Shown: positions 60,498 to 64,000 of the stretch, piece by piece
How the letters are laid out: the number at the start of each line of letters is the position of its first letter
Position numbering within the stretch: the first letter of the stretch is position 1
Origin: Rothia mucilaginosa
GTDB taxonomy: Bacteria; Actinomycetota; Actinomycetes; Actinomycetales; Micrococcaceae
Assembly (NCBI RefSeq): GCF_019334805.1
Contig: NZ_CP079822.1
Coordinates: forward strand, 1,550,001-1,614,000
DNA length: 64,000 nt
Reading direction: 5' to 3'
Translations under genes and position numbers: made by a program
The notes under the pieces: generated by a model
The model's input: only the letters and a program-made list of their open reading frames with translations
The model's database searches: none
What the model was told of the DNA's origin: nothing

Positions 60498-61379
60498 CTA
60501 GACCGCAATCGGGGCGGCAATACCGGGGTGGTGCTTATAATCCACCAGCTCAAAGTCTTCATACTCGTAATCGAAAATAGAAGGCTTCTTGGTCTTAATA
60601 ACCAGCTTCGGGTACGGGTACGGTTCGCGCGGCGGGTAGGGGTTACCCTCCGGGTCGGTGCCGTAGCCCAGCTGCTTCTTCACCTGCTCCAGGTGGTTCG
60701 AGTAGATGTGGCAGTCGCCGCCGGTCCAGATGAACTCGCCCGGCACCATACCGACCTCTTCAGCAATCAGGTAGGTCAGCAGAGCGTAGGAGGCGATATT
60801 GAAGGGCACGCCCAGGAACATGTCCGCGCTACGCTGGTACAGCTGGCAGGACAGCTCCTTCACACCGTCCGCGCGTTCGTGCACGTAGAACTGGAAGAGT
60901 GCGTGGCAGGGTGGAAGCGCCATGTTGTCCACCTCGGCAGGGTTCCACGCCGAAACAATATGGCGGCGAGAGCTCGGGTTATTCTTCAACGAATCGATAA
61001 CCTTCGCAATCTGGTCAATCGTGCCACCGTCGGGGGCCGGCCAAGAACGCCACTGCACGCCGTAGACCGGGCCCAAATCGCCGTTCTCATCAGCCCACTC
61101 ATCCCAAATGGTCACGCCGCGCTCCTGCAACCAGCGCACATTCGAGGAACCGCGTAAGAACCACAGCAACTCAATGGCAACAGACTTGAAGTGCACGCGC
61201 TTGGTGGTAATCAGCGGGAACGACTCACGCAGGTCAAAACGCATCTGACGGCCAAACACGCCGAAGGTACCGGTGCCGGTACGGTCGGAACGCTGCGCAT
61301 CCGCCGCGATGGCGTCCTTGTTCTCCTCGAGGATTTCGCGCAGAAGATCTTCGTAAGGGGTGGGGATTGCGTGAGTCAT
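60498..61379 (-). CDS. thyA: Thymidylate synthase
   Basis: 293 residues from ATG 61379. Makes dTMP from dUMP with methylene-tetrahydrofolate. [20 protein letters not shown] (phosphate-binding Arg), catalytic Cys158 in [25 protein letters not shown] and the [13 protein letters not shown] segment are intact. An extra ~15 N-terminal and ~15 C-terminal residues compared with E. coli. folA follows 19 bases downstream and regenerates the folate. Confidence 0.97.
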   Translation of the reverse strand: MTHAIPTPYEDLLREILEENKDAIAADAQRSDRTGTGTFGVFGRQMRFDLRESFPLITTKRVHFKSVAIELLWFLRGSSNVRWLQERGVTIWDEWADENGDLGPVYGVQWRSWPAPDGGTIDQIAKVIDSLKNNPSSRRHIVSAWNPAEVDNMALPPCHALFQFYVHERADGVKELSCQLYQRSADMFLGVPFNIASYALLTYLIAEEVGMVPGEFIWTGGDCHIYSNHLEQVKKQLGYGTDPEGNPYPPREPYPYPKLVIKTKKPSIFDYEYEDFELVDYKHHPGIAAPIAV

Positions 61380-61532
61380 AAGAAAAACCTTGAATCCTGT
61401 CAGTAGACGTGAGAGACGGCAAAGAATCAACCGCCCCTCTATTGTAAAACCCTCGAACGGGCGCAGGTAGAGCAAACGCGCTGAGCATAAAGCCCAGCGC
61501 GCTCGCCGTTAGAAGATCAAAGTATATGGGTG

Positions 61533-62540
61533 TTAGTCCAGAGCAGCGCGTACACGCTCCACCGAGACAATACGCGGGTCATCGCCCTCAGTCACCTGCA
61601 GAACCAGGGCATCGCCGGGCTCCAGGTACGGGTCCTCGGTCGGCAGAACCTCCGCGGAACCCTCAAACAGGTACTCGCGCAGAACATCCATCACCCGAGG
61701 CAGCACCGGGCGGTGCGTGCACAGCAGCGAGGAAGAATCCTTATCGAACAGGGACGCCACGGTACGGGCAACACGCGCCGGGTGACGCTGAGCGCCCGCC
61801 TCAGACAGGGACTTCTTCTCCTTCACCGACACACCATAATCCACCGAGTACGGGGTCACAGTCTGAACGCAACGCAACCACGGGGAAGAAATAATACGGC
61901 TCGGAGCCCACGCCGCAAAGAGACGGCTAGAAGCCAGCGCCTGACGCTTGCCGGTCGCCGCGAGCGGACGGTCATCCTCAGCAGCAGCCCAGTTCGAACG
62001 CGGCTTAGCCTTCGCGTGGCGGGCAATCAGAATCGGGCGGGTGCGCAGCGCATCCGCCTCCGCCAGAGCCTCCAGAGACTCCAGAGGCGCCAGGTCATCA
62101 TGATTGGTCAGCAGAGCGCGAGCCACGTCGGTGGATACCCAACGCAGCTCATCCACTTCACCCTCATCAGCCAGGGCGCGGGCACCATCGGGTAGCTCAG
62201 CAGCCCAATAGAAAACATCCTTCGGACGGCCACCCACCGGGTAGGACGTCACCGCCAGGGGCACACCCAGAACAACCTGCAGGCCGACCTCTTCGCGAAT
62301 CTCACGAATAGCGGTCTCAGCCAGGGACTCACCCGGATCCTGCTTACCCTTAGGCCAGGACCAGTCGTCATAACGAGGGCGGTGAATGATCAGGACCTCA
62401 AGCGCACCATCGCGCATACGCCAAATCAGTGCGCCAGAAGCAACAATATCCGCAGTGTTCGCGGGGGAACGGTCAATGCTGTTGACCGCGTCAAAACGTC
62501 GTGCCGAGTAGTAGATGGAGGGGGAATCCAGCGGTGCCAT
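61533..62540 (-). CDS. mutT1: MutT1-type Nudix hydrolase with histidine phosphatase domain
   Basis: 335 residues. Residues ~30-165 are a Nudix domain with the full box GKQDPGESLAETAIREIREEVG. Residues ~170-330 are a histidine phosphatase domain beginning ILIARHAKAKPRSNW (RHA in place of RHG). The same fusion in mycobacterial MutT1 hydrolyses 8-oxo-dGTP/8-oxo-GTP and diadenosine polyphosphates. Purine-rich AGAGAGAGAT precedes the ATG. It lies just downstream of ppk, as in many Actinobacteria. Confidence 0.93.
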   Translation of the reverse strand: MAPLDSPSIYYSARRFDAVNSIDRSPANTADIVASGALIWRMRDGALEVLIIHRPRYDDWSWPKGKQDPGESLAETAIREIREEVGLQVVLGVPLAVTSYPVGGRPKDVFYWAAELPDGARALADEGEVDELRWVSTDVARALLTNHDDLAPLESLEALAEADALRTRPILIARHAKAKPRSNWAAAEDDRPLAATGKRQALASSRLFAAWAPSRIISSPWLRCVQTVTPYSVDYGVSVKEKKSLSEAGAQRHPARVARTVASLFDKDSSSLLCTHRPVLPRVMDVLREYLFEGSAEVLPTEDPYLEPGDALVLQVTEGDDPRIVSVERVRAALD

Positions 62541-62709
62541 ATCTCTCTCTGAACCTCTTCGCTAGGCTTGTGCACAATGCCAGAGGGCACCATGCTCCGC
62601 GTCTAATTGTAGGGGAGAGAAGCGTCAAGTTGTAATCTCAACGTAACCTGTTGTTCACTTTTGCGCTAAGTGCACTAGTCCACCGCACGTTTTTGCACGA
62701 CACGCGGAA

Positions 62710-62754
62710 AACCCCGCCTGCCCCACGCCATAAAGCGCGAGAACAGACGGGGTT
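62710..62754 (-). terminator. Possible terminator of ppk
   Basis: AACCCCGcCTG / CAGaCGGGGTT stem with a 23-base loop, about 40 bases past the ppk stop; weak. Confidence 0.5.
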
Positions 62755-62791
62755 CACGACCAGAAATCACCGGCAGGTCAGCGGTACATCC

Positions 62792-64000
62792 TTAGACCTT
62801 ATCCACCACGTTCTTACGAGAACGCGAGCTCAGGTAGTACGACTGCACATCCTGCAGCGGGTTGCCCTGATCATCGGTGTCGTGGCGGGTCCAGTTACCC
62901 TCAGAATCCAGGTGCCAAGTACGCGAAGAATCACTCATGTAGATGGTGAACATGTCACGCAGGTACTTCACATGGCGCGGATCCTTCACCGGTACCAGAG
63001 CCTCAATGCGGCGATCCAGGTTACGGTGCATCATATCGGCAGAGCCAATGTAGACAATCGGATCGCCACCGTTCTCAAACGCAAACACGCGCGAGTGCTC
63101 CAAGAAGCGACCCAGCACCGAACGGACGCGAATATTCTCGCTCAGACCCTTAACGCCCGGGCGCAGCGCGCAAATACCGCGAACCACCACATCCACCGGC
63201 ACGCCAGCCTGCGAAGCACGGTACAGCGAATCGATGATGGCCTCATCCACCATGGAGTTGCACTTAATCTGAATCTTCGCCGGACGACCCGCCTTGTGGT
63301 TCTCAATCTCCTGATCGATGCACTCAATCAGGCCGCTACGCAGAGTACGCGGCGCCACCAGCAGCGACTGGTAGTTGGTCTTCGGCGCGTAACCGGACAG
63401 CTGGTTGAACAGGCGGGAGACATCCTCACAGATCTGCTCATCACAGGTGATAATGCCCAAATCCTCGTAGAAACGAGCGGTCGACGGGTGGTAGTTACCG
63501 GTACCAATGTGCGCGTAACGACGCAGGTGGTTACCCTCGCGGCGCACCACCAGAGACAGCTTGCAGTGAGTCTTCAAACCCACGATGCCGTACACCACGT
63601 GCACGCCCGCGCGCTCCAGCTTACGAGCCCAGGAGATGTTGGCTTCCTCATCAAAGCGAGCCTTAATCTCGACCAGCGCCACAACCTGCTTGCCAGCCTC
63701 AGCCGCCTCAATCAGCGCATCCACGATGGGGGAGTCGCCACTGGTGCGGTACAGAGTCTGCTTAATCGCCTGAACACGCGGGTCAGCGGCAGCCTGAGCC
63801 AGGAACGCCTGCACACTGGTCGCGAAGGAATCGTACGGGTGGTGCAGCAACACGTCGTGGTCGCGGGCGGCAGCGAACACGTCCGCAGCCTTCGCAGTCT
63901 CGGTGGCGTTGAGCCAGCGGGAAGTGTGCGCAATGTGCTTGGGGTAGTGCAGCGCCGGGCGGTTCGCACGAACAATCGCGCTCATGCCGCGCAGATCCAG
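62792..64000 (-). CDS. ppk: Polyphosphate kinase, C-terminal part (5' end outside window)
   Basis: 402 codons are visible; the reading frame stays open through base 64000 (…Leu-Asp-Leu-Arg-Gly-Met), so the N-terminal ~300 residues lie beyond the window. Visible parts include the Arg-rich C1 domain [42 protein letters not shown], the catalytic-His region [22 protein letters not shown], and the second PLD-like half with [17 protein letters not shown]. It makes polyphosphate from ATP. mutT1 follows downstream. Confidence 0.95.
   Translation of the reverse strand: MDLRGMSAIVRANRPALHYPKHIAHTSRWLNATETAKAADVFAAARDHDVLLHHPYDSFATSVQAFLAQAAADPRVQAIKQTLYRTSGDSPIVDALIEAAEAGKQVVALVEIKARFDEEANISWARKLERAGVHVVYGIVGLKTHCKLSLVVRREGNHLRRYAHIGTGNYHPSTARFYEDLGIITCDEQICEDVSRLFNQLSGYAPKTNYQSLLVAPRTLRSGLIECIDQEIENHKAGRPAKIQIKCNSMVDEAIIDSLYRASQAGVPVDVVVRGICALRPGVKGLSENIRVRSVLGRFLEHSRVFAFENGGDPIVYIGSADMMHRNLDRRIEALVPVKDPRHVKYLRDMFTIYMSDSSRTWHLDSEGNWTRHDTDDQGNPLQDVQSYYLSSRSRKNVVDKV

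Overview
The window is a compact, GC-rich (roughly 58-60 % by eye) chromosomal segment of a high-GC Gram-positive bacterium. Several features point to Micrococcaceae, most likely Rothia and perhaps R. mucilaginosa-like: a 32-residue bS22-type ribosomal protein, a complete-looking menaquinone gene set, a two-domain MutT1 beside polyphosphate kinase, a HadA-HadB-MurB order, a MetPS-type transporter, and many genes that appear to be read from leaderless promoters. The genus is an inference from gene content; no 16S gene is present. I see no insertion sequence, prophage or CRISPR array.

Layout. 0-4 kb: two AT-richer genes for exported proteins of unknown function, lying between two similar intergenic blocks that each end in nearly the same terminator, then a ClC-type channel. 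4-7.6 kb: proC, and a trkH-trkA potassium uptake pair on the other strand. 7.9-11.5 kb: two DNA-binding proteins (ArsR type and FadR/GntR type) with very long acidic, Ala/Pro-rich tails. 11.7-18.5 kb: bS22, a histidine phosphatase, then leftward menB-menE-menA and a PLDc_N membrane protein, and putP. 18.9-22.3 kb: gluQ, a metallo-beta-lactamase-fold protein with a degraded metal site, and a glycosyltransferase-like protein. 22.5-34 kb: menD, menC, a PAP2 membrane protein, a cupin, an SDR oxidoreductase, a polar amino-acid ABC transporter, menG and a polyprenyl diphosphate synthase. 34-48 kb: an NSS transporter with its MetS-like small subunit, a RarD permease, a DUF6882 protein, an SseB-domain protein, a Fur-family regulator with a large palindromic operator, HtpX, YajQ, tRNA-Tyr, thioredoxin, an AlkA-like glycosylase and a DUF2079 protein. 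48-64 kb: a DEAD-box helicase with a ~590-nt leader and an RGG tail, a tRNA Thr-Met-Thr cluster, an LLM flavoprotein, HadA/HadB/MurB, an MFS transporter, Asd, ThyA-FolA, MutT1 and the 3' part of ppk.

How the genes fit together. Menaquinone synthesis is the main pathway: MenD, MenC, MenE, MenB, MenA and MenG plus a long-chain prenyl synthase are present in four separate loci, while MenF, MenH and the thioesterase are not in this window. ThyA-FolA form a dTMP/folate pair; MurB and Asd serve the cell wall; MutT1, AlkA and thioredoxin handle oxidative and alkylation damage; Trk, PutP, MetPS, the ABC system and RarD are membrane transport. The least explained material is the repeat-flanked exported-protein cassette at the left end, the family of long acidic-tail proteins sharing a short Gly-Phe/basic motif, two intergenic short tandem-repeat arrays (periods 20 and 16), and the degenerate MBL protein.
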